NCBI GenBank assembly: GCA_008704415.1
Contig: VXIS01000073.1
Coordinates: forward strand, 1 to 64,000
Length of the DNA: 64,000 bases
Source of the DNA: Sphaerosporella brunnea
Lineage: Eukaryota > Ascomycota > Pezizomycetes > Pezizales > Pyronemataceae
Direction of reading: 5' to 3'
Both the position numbers and the translations under genes were made by a program. The first letter of the stretch is position 1; each line of letters begins with the position of its first letter. This document shows positions 45,395 to 55,861 of this stretch, one piece after another. Under the pieces are notes generated by a model that saw nothing but the letters and a program-made list of their open reading frames with translations, made no database searches and had not been told where the DNA came from.

Positions 45395-46540
45395 TCCTTT
45401 TCCGGTAATTGTTTGGTTTTAATCCCATCCGTCGGAAGACTAGTCCTCCCATGCCGCAAGGCTGGCACCGCCATGGGACGCCCGGCAGCCGCTTTGTCTT
45501 TCCCCTGTTGCCGAGGTTCCCCGGCCCGCAGCTTTCCTAGTCTTCGGTAGCTCTTTCGCATCAGGGAATCAATGGATGGAAGCCAGGGTTCCTAATCGCC
45601 AGCCCGCCCGTGGGGTTTCGGGCTGATCGATAAGATGGGGGTGCTGCCGCCCATTTGGGCTGGCTGGTGGGCTTCCAGCGAGGGCAGGGATCATCCGCTA
45701 TGGGCAATGGAGCACCAGCTAGACAGAAACAGTCTTCAGTTTCTTCAGTTTACGACGTAACTGTTTCGAACTGGTGGTTGCATGACAGTCGAAAGTGCTT
45801 GGCAGCCCGCCATCCAGGCGGTCGTGATTTGAGACAGCCGGTCTGTAGCCTTTTGGTATCCCGCGCGCACAGCCGGGCTTTCTGTGCTCGCTATCAGGAA
45901 CACTGATGGAAACCACCTTGCAGTGACGCGTTCCCTCTCTGATGGGGATGACAAAGTCCAAACCCACTCACTGATTGATTGTGGAGCTACCCGTTTTGCT
46001 TTTATTTGCCCGGCGACATCACTTTCCCCGATTCCGCGTTCCTCGCGCCCTCGAGGTTAGAGACAGTAGACCTATCTCGTCAGGAGACATTACGCACATC
46101 CTCAATGTGGAGATGTGAATCGGCGGCCACCATGAGACATTGCCCGCCGTCGCCACCGACGTTGGCCACTACTCTCCTGTTCTCGGCATTCCCTGGTTGA
46201 GGCACCGTACTGTATCTGTCTGCTTCGCCTCAAACGGCGTCTCTTTTGAATCCCCTCTGAGGATAGTGCACAAGCCAACCAGTGTCAAAGGAGTGGCCCC
46301 GCTGGATATCGCGATAGTCTCAGCCACCTCCTTACGTCTCGTCAAAAACAAGCGACGATATGGTCAGCTCTAGCGTTTCTGCCTGTCGCTGGACGAGATC
46401 TACAAGGTGTTGGAACGCAAAGCAATCGACAAGGGACGACCGAAAGTCACTGGTTTGCCAGGAATATCACGAGTTCCTGCCCCTCTTCTCGGAAGCCGTA
46501 GCCAACCAACTACCTCCTCACCGGCTAACTTGCCATTGCT
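45395..46540 (+). pseudogene. Decayed Gypsy fragment (protease region), plus strand
   Basis: Nucleotide and protein similarity to the start of pol of the intact Gypsy at 55-61 kb is clear. It covers the GRLVLPCRKAGTAMGRPA segment, the TCTTCGGTAGCTCTTTCG stretch, the SLIDCGAT protease motif, and further on KAID, QEYHEFLPLFSEAVA and LPPHR. Many indels and stops break it, and it ends at about the point where the reverse transcriptase domain would begin. A 322-bp hAT-type MITE (45584-45905) interrupts it. It is therefore an older, truncated copy in the opposite orientation to the intact element. Protease would normally process Gag-Pol; this copy cannot make it. Confidence 0.8.
45584..45905. mobile_element. 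322-bp hAT-type MITE inside the Gypsy relic
   Basis: Ends read CAGGGTTCCTAATCGCCAGC and, inverted, CAGTGTTCCTGATAGCGAGC (16 of 20 bp match). Flanks are ATGGAAGC (45576-45583) and ATGGAAAC (45906-45913), an 8-bp duplication with one mismatch. Comparison with the intact Gypsy shows uninterrupted sequence at this point, which confirms the insertion independently. The interior holds GGGCTGGCTGG repeats like the 44191-44730 element. Confidence 0.8.
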
Positions 46541-47829
46541 GGGTCACCCAATTGCGCACACGGTATCGGTGATACGCTGCTCACTCATCAGCGACCATTC
46601 ACAACAAATCGGCCAACCACGTCCTTCGCGAACCATGTCGAGTGAGGACCAGCCATACATTATCACAACGTAAATGTCTCAAACGCAAAGTTTTTGTAAC
46701 GGCTATTCTCTATACGCCGCTCTGTTTGCTGTTGACAATGATACCGCACATTTAGTCTGAACGAGTGATATGACTTGACACGCCCGACGCGGTGCGCGTG
46801 CTGGCGATACACCGATGGCGAAGTGAATGCGCAGATGCTGGTGGTGACTTCTCCACACTCCCAGCTGGCTCACGACAGGTAGCACGCTTGTCGCCGACGG
46901 GACAACACATCGCTGAAGAACACGATACGGAACGAGGCTCGACATGTTTTCTCGCAACAGCTGAGTTGTCTACCACAATCATCTTGTCGCGCATCTTCAA
47001 CGTTCATTCGATCACGGAAGCGTGCGCTCTGCGAGCTTCGTGGCCGGGCGCGGCGCTAGGAGTAGCGGAAAGCGATTGTTCCGGTGGCTGCCTGCGGCAC
47101 GCTCAAAAACGTGCTGTTTCAGTTCGGCACAGAACCGTTTGACGGACAGGAAATGGACGTTTCAACCCATGGCGGACGTTCAAACTACCTCCTCGCGGAG
47201 CGGAAAGGCAAAACCGCTCCCACAGTTTCGTTCAGTCCGAAGTTGTGTCGCTTCAGCCTCCGTGGTCCATCGGTTGATGTTGGACCTCACAGGATAGCCC
47301 GTCTCGCCCGCTCGCCGTGTGCCGATTTCCCACTGGTTGTCACTCGCTCCACTGCATTGGGTGCAATGTGCGCTTTCTGACGCGGCATGTGCACGCAAAC
47401 GAAACACGTGGTTCGCGGAGAGCTCAATCATGTCGGCTATCACCTGGGAATGGCAATATCGCGATCGTGGCGCCGTGATGGCATCTGGCAGTTCGTGCGA
47501 GGCGGATACGTAAATATCTGTCGTGTATATCTCGTGGATCGGACATTTGTGTATCCCCACAGATATGCAGGGTCGTGCGGATGATGCTGCTGATGATGGT
47601 GGGCGCTGGACAGCAACTACCGCCGAACTGGCGCACGGTTCGCCACCCGACGGGTGTATTTGGCCGTTGGAGTTCGAAAGGCGGGAGCCAGCGGCGGGTG
47701 GCGACAGGTGATCGGGCCAAGGCGTGCATGATGTGACGGCCAGCCGGTGTGAGGCCTGCCCACGCACGCGTGGCGATTGACCGCTAGACGTGCAGTCCTG
47801 CCAGGCTATGCGTTCCCCAGATGCAAGAC
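46541..47829. other. No gene assigned
   Basis: Minus-strand frames 47767-47180 and 47729-47424 overlap without a clear winner, and no family features are visible. Confidence 0.4.
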
Positions 47830-48010
47830 GTCACGGCAATCAAGCGCGACAAATTTGGGTGGCGACGAGTTTGCTTTGTTCGTTTTGATCACATTGCATT
47901 CAACCGCATGCGGTCATGGCATATATTGAGAAGACAGACTGTGCTGCCCCTTCGCAACAAGTTCCGTGGGAACAAGCCTCCTGCTGAGGACTGCGGTTGT
48001 CTGAAGGAAA
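47830..48010 (-). mobile_element. LINE 3'-end scrap
   Basis: Positions about 47860-47930 align with 50630-50690, just beyond ORF2 of the large LINE. Shared elements are TTTTGATCACATTGCATT (TTTTAATCATATTGCATT) and GCGGTCATGGCAT (GCGGCCATGGCAT). A weaker match then covers the GGAAAGAAAATCAAGGAAA region. A short, 5'-truncated LINE copy would leave such a fragment. The orientation is inferred from the large copy. Confidence 0.45.
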
Positions 48011-48080
48011 GAAAATCAAGGAAATCGCAAATCGCGTGCTGGAAACATTGTGTTTCACCCCTCTTCATACACGCCCGTCA

Positions 48081-48171
48081 GCAGCCCGCTGATCCTTCTC
48101 CATCCTTTCTCCTTGCCCTTCTCCTTCCCCTTCTGCTTCCCCTTCTCCCTTTTCGTCTCCTTCTTTTGTCC
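48081..48171. repeat. Pyrimidine tract
   Basis: CTTCTCC/CCTTCTC runs on the plus strand. They give a Glu/Gly/Lys-rich false frame on the minus strand. Confidence 0.7.
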
Positions 48172-48456
48172 ACCTATGTCCTTGAGAGGCCCGTGCGTCT
48201 TGGTGTGAGCGGCTTCGCCTATGACAATATTGATGCTCACACCGGAGCCACTTGGGCCCAGGACGGGACACCCTTGTCAGTCGGTTGCGTCCCGGTGCTC
48301 TCAGAGGGCCGCCTGCGCTTCTTCCTTTCAACCTTCTGCCACCCCTCTTTCGCCTCACTCTCATCGCTGTGGGGCGGGACGGGTCCGGCGTATCTCGCTT
48401 GTCGGAAGTTGGGCGCACGACCAGAGCGTCACTGGGCCGTGCATGCTTCGAATGCA

Positions 48457-48960
48457 TCAGGGAGCGAAGACATCCGGCGCGTGTTCCATCGGCGGCTGCG
48501 TCGGCTCGGCGGCCCGGAGCGTTTGCAGTTCGATTTTGCCAGTGTCGTCGTAGGCGGAGTGACCGTTGCTGGCTTCGGTGTTTCTGTGGCTTGCGCCGCC
48601 GTGGTAGGAAGCGAGGCAGGCGGTGGCCGGTGCGGCGTTCGGGTTGCTGAGTCCGCGAGCCATTGTGGCGTAGTTGTACGCGTGGGCGAAGCAAGCTGTC
48701 CTCTGTTGGCGTTGCGCAGTGTGCTGGGATCAGAATTTGTGTTCCTGAGAAATGCACGACGGAGTTGGATACATACACCGCGTCTTCTCGCTTGACCATC
48801 CGCAACAGAGCATCAAAAATTGTCAACACGAACGCCGCCGCGACGATAGAGGCTTCGTACTGACAGCCAACGATGCAAGAGCCTCGCACGTTTCGGCTAT
48901 GCCTGCGAGCCTGGCGAACGAGCCAGGCAGGTGAGCTGTGAAGAAGAAGCGGAAATTTTT
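48457..48960 (-). pseudogene. Membrane protein relic, copy A
   Basis: The minus frame from about 48960 encodes a hydrophobic segment (EASIVAAAFVLTIFDALLRM) followed by YVSNSVVHFSGTQILIP. After a shift, the frame 48663-48457 continues with a polar tail (ARGLSNPNAAPATACLAS, then a Gln/Leu-rich stretch) ending in a stop. The tail looks like the cytoplasmic end of a small fungal multi-pass protein. It is related to the segment at 49190-49470, which shares the YV-x-NSVVHF motif and the underlying DNA (AAATGCACGACGGAGTTGG on the plus strand). The frame shift and lack of a clear start make it a pseudogene. Confidence 0.4.
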
Positions 48961-49009
48961 CTTTAACCACAGCGAACCATACCATATAGGCCATCATTCA
49001 TCGCTGTAA

Positions 49010-49175
49010 CAAACGGCATCCAAAAAAGAAAAGAAGAAAAAAAAGGATCAAAAAGCAAAAAAGCAAACAAATACAAACGTGCAGCGAAAAACAGAATTAA
49101 TCTTGCAAAAAAAAAACTCAAACAAAAAGCACCCAAAACATGGTGAAAAGAAACAAGGAAAAAAAAACTTATACA
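49010..49175. repeat. A-rich low-complexity tract
   Basis: Runs of A broken by single G, C or T, e.g. AAAAAAGAAAAGAAGAAAAA, lying between the two related membrane-protein relics. Could be an old poly(A)-type tail or simple decay. Confidence 0.7.
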
Positions 49176-49189
49176 GGAAGCTGCTGCGC

Positions 49190-49470
49190 TCGATTGTCTT
49201 CTCGCAACCTGCATAGATCAGAATTTCTCTTCATCCGAAATGCACGACGGAGTTGGGTACGTACTCTCGGTAACCCTGCAGCACGCGCCTCATCCCAACA
49301 ACCACAATAGTCAGCGCGAACGTCACCACCGCGCAAGCCACGATCAACCGCGGGTTGTATTTGCCGCCCGAGAGGTGGCTTGACAGGGTCTCGGTAGCGA
49401 TTCCCTAGCTGATCTCCACGACATGGCTGCGCCATTCCAGCGAGAACTCAGCCATCCGGCTCCGGCGTTG
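49190..49470 (-). pseudogene. Membrane protein relic, copy B
   Basis: On the minus strand one frame reads HLSGGKYNPRLIVACAVVTF, continues as a membrane segment (ALTIVVVGM), and ends REYVPNSVVHFG before a stop. The NSVVHF motif and surrounding nucleotides match copy A at 48457-48960. The two probably derive from one gene or from tandem paralogues. The upstream part on the minus strand (49800-49470) is Pro/Arg-rich and cannot be joined in one frame. Confidence 0.4.
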
Positions 49471-49479
49471 ATCGTTGTC

Positions 49480-50589
49480 CCTGTAGAGCGGGTGCTGGGC
49501 TATTTGGCCAGGCGGAGCCGCACCCTCCGGTTGGTGGCTTGATCGCGGTCGCGTTCGTCGCTCAGGCTGCGGCGCACCTGTCATCAACACCATCAGCGGG
49601 GCCATCTTGAAATATCGAGGAGCGAACGAACCGTGACGCGGTTGCCGATTGCGACTGCGTCCGCGGGCGGGGAGCGTGGTTGCTGGCGGTGGCAGCAGGT
49701 GCAGGCCGGTCGGCGTGCGGGAGAGATGCAGTGCTTGGAGGTGATGCAAACGGGGAAGGAAACCGGGGAGAAGTGAGGGGTGGGCAGCATCACTAACCCG
49801 CACACGGAGAGGATTTGAAGCAAAATGTTAGTAAATACAAAACAACATCGAAATCCAAGTAATTCCATAATCACTAGCTTCACGCTGTCTCTGTTATGTC
49901 TGTGGGCGGAACGTGATTTCATTGCTGGAATCGACACTCATGCCGCGTCCTCCTTTAGACACTATTCGGGCCGCAATGGGTTCCGCAGTTGAACAAAGGA
50001 AACCCACATTTCGCGACCCGGAACTAGATATCCTATCTAGCGGAGCGTCAGCTTGGAACGGTTATTCCATCAAAGCGAGCGATCTCCCGGACTCTGCGCG
50101 GTGTAAACGGACCTGACGATTGACGCGACTAGCCCGCAGGACGCGCGGAGGGATGCAGCCCCAGAAGTGAGCTTACGCTACACCAGTCGTTTATGAACAC
50201 CAAGGATCCCCTTGCACCTGCTCACGTTGGTATACATGACAAAGTGGTGGGAACTTACCCAAGTGATGCCACGAATCATTCTTCTCCGAGTAGCCTTCCG
50301 GAAGGGTGATTCGACGAGGCGGCAGTGCAGACAAGGAGATTACGAACAATGCAACAACCTCATCGCTGGGCGGTACCAATGGTCCAACGCATCCATCAAA
50401 TAAAGGTTCAGAGCGAATCCTGTGCACACCAACTGAGCGAAAGGACTGCGTGTTTGCACGAGAAAGGACCTCGAAAAGAGTTTGAGCATCCAGCTGTAGA
50501 CCATCTGGCGTTGGCCGATTGACATGTTGGGCAATCCAGTCAATGGGGGACGTCCTACTTTAGTCGTAGGTGACATGGATTATTAGAGC
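49480..50589. other. No gene assigned
   Basis: A plus-strand frame from ATG 49940 to 50116 (LDTIRAAMGSAVEQRKPTF...) has fair codon quality but no partner. The rest is featureless. Confidence 0.35.
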
Positions 50590-50842
50590 CGAATCGTGTC
50601 CGGTCCGGAAAGAGACAAAAGAGACATCGTCGCCGCGGTGCTTTTGTTTTAATCATATTGCATTTGGCCGCTTGCGGCCATGGCATGTTAAGTACAGGAT
50701 CATTGCCACCCCTAGGCATTGCGCCTACTCTGGGGTACGCTCCTCCGAAGGAAAAGGAAGCAAGGAAAGCGCAGCTGATAGAGTCATACAAAGGAGATTC
50801 GTGATAGAAGAGAAGAAAGAAAGGAAGACATGGTCATAAAAC

Positions 50843-51800
50843 TCAGTTGGCCACCTTTGGCCATAGTCCCAACTGCGTGCTATCTAGGAAACCCATCACT
50901 GCTCCTGTACAGCGGCCATCCGCCAGCAAATCTCTTACTGACGTGTTCGTTTTCCTCCTCTTTTTCCCCTTCTCACGCGTGGCCTCCGCCACTGCCTTCC
51001 ACAGCGTCTGTTGCTGCCCGCGCCATCTCTGGCAGGTCTTGAAGAGGTGGTCGCGCGTCTGCGTGGGATTCTTGGGACAGAACCAGCACTTATCGTCCAC
51101 TTGTCGTCCCGTCTTGTGAAGGTATGGAGCCGTGGGCGCTTTTTGCAGCCGTAGTTGGAAGAAGCGTGCCGCTAGTGTCTTTTTGGTCCGAAAGGCGGTT
51201 TTGTTGGTGCCTTTCGGACGTCTGTAGTAGCTTTTCGGGACGCAATGCTTCGCAAGCCAGGCTTCGCGGTCATGGTGCTTGGCCAGAGTGATTTCTCGTG
51301 CAATGTGAGCGAGCGAGGTGGTGTCGAGGACGTTGTTGGACGCAGCGGGAGACTTGCTTTCCGCGGCTGCCTTCGCGCGTCTGTCTGCAGCCTCATTTCC
51401 GTGCACCCCTTCATGCCCCGGTACCCAGTGGTATTTGGTGATCCAGCCGGCCTCAAGCAGCTGGCGCTCTGTCTTCGTAATGTCTGGCAGAACCCACTGG
51501 CCAGGACCAGGTGCGGTGCTTTGTAGGCGTTTGAGGGCAGCCAGTGCATCCACAAAAAGGTGGACCGTACCAGCTGTGGATCCCTCAGGGAGGTGGTGGG
51601 TGGCCAGCTCTAGACCTGCGGCGATGCCCATCATTTCTGCGTCGAAGGCTTCTTTGTTGTGACCGATGTACCTTGACACACCGGCCCATTCTTGTCTGTG
51701 GGTGTCATAAGTGACCGCAGCATAGCTGCCGCTGCCGTCTTCGAGTCTAGACCCATCAGAAAAGATACCGATGCTGTTGTTGGACGGTTTTCAGCGGAAG
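50843..51800 (-). pseudogene. LINE ORF2, RNase H and zinc-knuckle end
   Basis: RNase H would remove RNA from the DNA/RNA hybrid during target-primed reverse transcription. The frame shows SIGIFSDGSRLEDGSGSY (first catalytic Asp), EAFDAEMMGI (Glu), VHLFVDALAAL (second Asp) and YHWVPGHEGVHGNEAADRRA (the conserved PGH...N-x-x-AD end). A CCHC-like knuckle follows (CWFCPKNPTQTRDHLFKTC), then the C-terminal GFLDSTQLG. A TGA sits just before the first motif, where a Trp codon is plausible, and the frame differs from that of the upstream RT part. The stop is at 50843-50845. Confidence 0.75.
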
Positions 51801-51885
51801 GAGGCCGTGGTCATGGCGTCATCCTCGGCTTTGATGACCACTCGGCCCTATGGGATGCCGCAGTGCGCCAGGGTCGGCTCAATCA

Positions 51886-54135
51886 TCAGTGGGCGGCCAA
51901 GGATGGTTGTTGCGAGCTGGGCGAAGACGTTGTTCGGCGGCGCCTGTTGAGGGGCTTCTCCGAAGGCATTGTTGGCTGTGAAAGAAAGCAGGCGTCTGAC
52001 CGTGGTGACTGGCGGTGTCGTCGGTGCTGTCGGCGCAGCAGGTGATAGTTGGGCGCGGATGCGTTCTCCTGCTGGGTTACCCCGGGTGTTGCCGCAAGCC
52101 GGCTGGCAAAGCGACATTGTCGGTGAGCAAGGAGGGTGTTCGCGTCTGTAAGTCCAGCTTCGCAGATGAGCGGGCCAATGGCGGACGTCGGGAGCGCACC
52201 CAGAAAGGTGCGCGCTTGGCGATTGAAAAGCTTCTGGAGGTCGGGGGCTCGCCCCTTTAGGCCGTGCTGACCTTCGTTCCACCACAGCTCAGCCCCGTAA
52301 AGTGCCACCGCCTGCATGGCGGCCACCTCGATGCGTCTGACATTATCGGGTGCTAGTCCAAGTTTGCCGGTCAGGGAACGTATCCTTGCTTCGGCAGCTC
52401 TCGCCTTGCCTATCCTAACGTTGTGGTGGTGCAGAAGGGTCAGCTTGGAGTCCAGGAAAACTCCCAGCCACCGCGTCGCTTGCTTGTTATAGGCGATCAT
52501 TTCGCCGGCGACTGAAATTCTCATATTCGGCAGCCTGCGTTTCCTCGTCAAGAGGACGGCTTCTGTTTTTGCGACGTCGAAGGCCACTGCGTTGGCGTCT
52601 GCCCAGAGTAGGCTCGCCGCTGCGCATCGGTTTAGTATGTCTGTGACGTCCGTGACCATGTTTCCTGTAGCCACCCACGCCACGTCGTCCGCGTATGATA
52701 GTGCGAAGGCCCCTTGTACCTTGCCTTCTACCTCCGGGAAAAGTCCAGACAGATAAATTGCAAAGAGGATGGGTGAGACTGGGGAGCCTTGTGGTAGGCC
52801 CGTCTTGATCGCAGTTGCGTCGCTAAGTTGTCCCTCGACTTTCATCTGGACCCATCTGTCTTCCATGAAGGAGGCGGTCCACCTAACCAGACTGTGTGGT
52901 GCACCCAGCTTCATGAGCCTGCGGATGAGCACTGCTTTCGAAACGTGGTCAAAGGCCCTCTTGACGTCCATCAGCAGGGTTCCGACAATGCGCTTCTCTT
53001 GCCACACCCCCTGAGCTTGGTCCATGAGGATCGCCACGGCATCCATGGCAGCTCTGCTGCGTCTGCTGTCGAACTGTCCCTCGTGTAGCCACTTGCCGGC
53101 CTCTGCGCTTTGCGTCAGTCTTCCGGTGACTACCCGTTCGATGACCTTGCCCAGACAGCAGAGAAGCGATATGACACGGTGGGAATGGGCCTTAGAGTAG
53201 TCGTCCTTCCCCGGCTTGGGTATCACAACCCCAGTTGCTCGTCGCCATGGCCTTGGCTGGTGGCCTTGCCACACACATGCGTGCACGAGATCTGCCACCC
53301 TGGCGGAGTCCCACTTGTAGACCAGCCTGACAGCTAGCGGGCCTAGCTTGTCCGGCCCGGCTGCTGAGCGGGAAGCTTGCGCGTAGCACGCTTGCTCCAC
53401 CTCCCGGTCTGTGATGCGAGTGTCGTTGGGTAGCCCGTTGAGTTCTTGTGGGGCCCAGTCGTCCGCTGGCGGTACCGGAAAAGCTTGGCGCGCCATCATA
53501 TCACTCTTTTCCCTTGTGGTTGGGGCCGTTGTGCCATCCTGACCGGTAAGTGGACCCCCCTCGGTTGCTGCGGTAGTGCCGTTGCTGTACCGCAGTGCCT
53601 TCCAGGTGTCTTCCGATCCTGCGTTCTGTAAGAAACTTGCCCAGTGCTCTCGCTTGGCCCTCCGAATGGCGTTTCTCAGCGCCCTTCGTGCGTTCTTTAC
53701 GGCCTGGTGGGTGGTGCCTTGGCGCCTCCTAAAGGATCGCTTGACGGCGCTCAGCACCCGACGCAGTTCGTCGATATCTGTGTTCCACCACCGTTTGGAC
53801 CAGGCGCATATGCGGAGCGGCCCAGCATGCCGTTGGAGCACCTCTGTGACTGTCTCAGAGATCCAAGAGGCTTCTTGGTCCAGTTCCCCTATCGGCGTGT
53901 TGAGCTGAGCTGTCGGCCGTGCGGCGGCCAGCTCGTGCCACGTCGCCTCGGCCTCCTTGTGTTGGCTTTCGGTCATGCCGTTGATGTCCCATCCCGTGAT
54001 CTCGTTGCTAGCACCGTCTGAGTGCTGACGCCTCTCTTCCAGGCACGTCTAGGTCAGCAGCAGGTGATCGGAGCCCGTCTCGAGTTCCGGCAGGCCGGCC
54101 ATCCAGGAGCTGACGTTGATGCCGTTGGATATGGT
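51886..54135 (-). pseudogene. LINE ORF2, endonuclease end and reverse transcriptase
   Basis: From 54135 the frame begins with the last part of an apurinic-type endonuclease domain (LPELETGSDHLLL, the conserved SDH end), hits one in-frame TAG near 54050, and runs on into reverse transcriptase. RT landmarks in the 696-residue open frame from 53976 are GTLLMDVKRAFDHVSK (about 336, first Asp), TGLPQGSPVSPILF (about 393-406), and FALSYADDVAWVA (YADD at about 428-431). Beyond residue about 630 the frame is shifted: the coding-like reading moves to the neighbouring frame (52285-51848). The element would copy its RNA at a nicked target; this copy cannot, since most of the endonuclease is gone and ORF2 is broken. 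Confidence 0.85.
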
Positions 54136-54650
54136 TGTCACGGCGCGAGTTTGGATGGAGTTTTCCGACGAAGCTACCGGCTTTTACTCTCAATGAAATC
54201 GGCTAGAACTCTCAGATCTAAGGCTTCAAAGCATGCTGATTCATTTGCTGTTCTCAAATTTACCCCCCCCATGAATGGTTGTCACGTGGCGAGGTTCGGA
54301 AGTGGGGGTTGTTTGTGGTGTCGTGATAAGGCTCTGTAGGGAGGCTAGGTGGGGTGGCTCCGAGCCGAGGTTATGTTCGGCTACCACGTGGCGCGGGGCA
54401 CCGCGATCACGTGAGTGCTATAAGGGGCCTTCGCTTCCGCTTTGTTGTTTGTTTTCCTTTTCCTCTTTACTGAACCTTCGTATGTCAATCTGAGTACCTT
54501 CGTTCCAATCTGAACCCTGACCGTGCGCGTCGCGTCTCTCGTCCTGCCTCCGGATCCTGTCCCGGCCCCTCGTTCCTGAACCTGTTCGATAACCCTCTGT
54601 ACGCGAGTACCTTGGGCCCCTCCAGCCTGTTCCCGACCCTCTCCGTTACA
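54136..54650 (+). repeat. Solo Gypsy LTR, 515 bp, plus orientation
   Basis: Starts TGTCACGGCGCG and ends CTCCGTTACA, with the same length and order of blocks as the two LTRs of the full element at 55314-61249 but in inverted orientation. The flanks (ATGGT on the left, ATCAG on the right) do not form a 5-bp duplication. It sits exactly where the LINE endonuclease sequence is lost, so it is more likely the scar of a recombination or deletion than a simple insertion. Confidence 0.9.
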
Positions 54651-54834
54651 ATCAGACACGAAAACAAAACACAAGCCTCCTCGTAAAGACACAGACACTC
54701 TTCTGTGTTGTCTTTCCAGAAATCGAACAGAACCCCTTAAGATTATTACATTGTGATAATCGAGACTTCCTGGCTCTTCTATTAGCTAAAGGATAACCCC
54801 CTCTCAGCCCTACCTCAAGATATAAGGGAAAGGC
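54651..54834. other. Unassigned 184-bp segment beside the solo LTR
   Basis: A/T-richer than either neighbour and matching neither the Gypsy leader nor recognisable LINE sequence. It may be filler DNA at a deletion junction or part of another element. Confidence 0.4.
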
Positions 54835-55313
54835 TCACACATAGCTGGTCTTGACGGCGTGCTGCGAAGCACCTTCCTCACGGGCTAGGATGATCGTCCG
54901 TGCTCTGTCAGGGACGTCTTTCTCGGCTGGTTTAAGGGCGGCGATCGGGGTGCCGGTGGCGGGGGGGGCTGTCGTTTTGGGGGCCCTGTGGGCCTTCCTC
55001 TTGACGACCGCTGTCCAGGACCCGTCCGCCCTAGAGGTGTCGGCCTTGCTTGGTTTGTCTGCCGCCTTGAAGGTGCTTGGTTTCAATGCAGGACCTGGCT
55101 TGACTTCCTGAATCTTGGTGGGGTTAGTTGCGTTGTTGGCACAATTGGCCCTTGCTGCAGCCGTGGCTGAGCGTTGAAGGATTTTCGGGGGCCTGTCCTG
55201 TACCCTCTGGTGGGGTTGCATGTCGGTCTTGGGGAGTGCGTGCTGGGACGCTGCGAGGGACTCTTTCTCCCTTGGTCGGACTAGCTGGGCTAGCAGTTGG
55301 AGCTCCGCGGCGT
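54835..55313 (-). pseudogene. LINE ORF1, C-terminal segment
   Basis: Continuation of ORF1 after the Gypsy insertion. The frame includes a basic stretch followed by SWTAVVKRKAHRAPK and ends near TIILAREEGA, a block typical of the Gag-like ORF1 of Tad-type LINEs (which binds element RNA). The zinc knuckles expected downstream are absent because the sequence is cut near 54840. Joining 61250 to 55313 after removing the Gypsy and one 5-bp repeat keeps a single open frame. Confidence 0.7.
55309..55313. other. Left target-site duplication of the Gypsy element
   Basis: GGCGT next to the LTR edge at 55314; partner GGCAT at 61250-61254. Four of five bases match. Confidence 0.65.
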
Positions 55314-55827
55314 TGTAACGGAGAGGGTCGGGAACAGGCTGGAGGGGCTCAAGGTACTCGCGTACAGAGGGTTATCCTACATATTCAGAAACGAGGGGCC
55401 GGGACAGGATCCGGAGGCAGGACGAGAGGCGCGACGCGCACGGTCAGGGTTCAGATTGGAACGAAGGTACTCAGATTGACATACGAAGGTTCAGTAAAGA
55501 GGAAAAGGAAAACAAACAACAAAGCGGAAGCGAAGGCCCCTTATAGCACTCACATGATCGCGGTGCCCCGCGCCACGTGGTAGCCGAACATAACCTCGGC
55601 TCGGAGCCACCCCACCTAGCCTCCCTACAGAGCGTCATCACGACACCACAAACAACCCCCACATTCGAACCTCGCCACGTGACAACCATCCATGGGGGGG
55701 TAAATCTGAGAACAGCAAATGAATCAGCATTCTTTGAAGCCTTAGATCTGAGAGTTCTAGCCGATTTCATTGAGAGTAAAAGCCGGTAGCTTCGTCGGAA
55801 AACTCCATCCAAACTCGCGCCGTGACA
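55314..55827 (-). repeat. 3' LTR of the Gypsy element
   Basis: 514 bp. On the minus strand it runs TGTCACGG...CGTTACA and carries a GTGCTATAAGGGG core that could be the TATA box. Provides polyadenylation for the element's RNA. Confidence 0.95.
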
Positions 55828-55828
55828 G

Positions 55829-55842
55829 TATCCCCCTCCTAT
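55829..55842 (-). promoter_or_regulatory. Polypurine tract
   Basis: Minus strand TAGGAGGGGGATA immediately before the 3' LTR. It would prime plus-strand DNA synthesis. Confidence 0.7.
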
Positions 55843-55861
55843 GGCTGAGCTCCGGCGAAGC

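Noticed and set aside
47821..48795. 324-codon plus-strand frame
   Set aside because: It runs through the LINE 3' scrap and a pyrimidine tract and lies antisense to a better-supported membrane-protein relic. The codon pattern is not coding-like.
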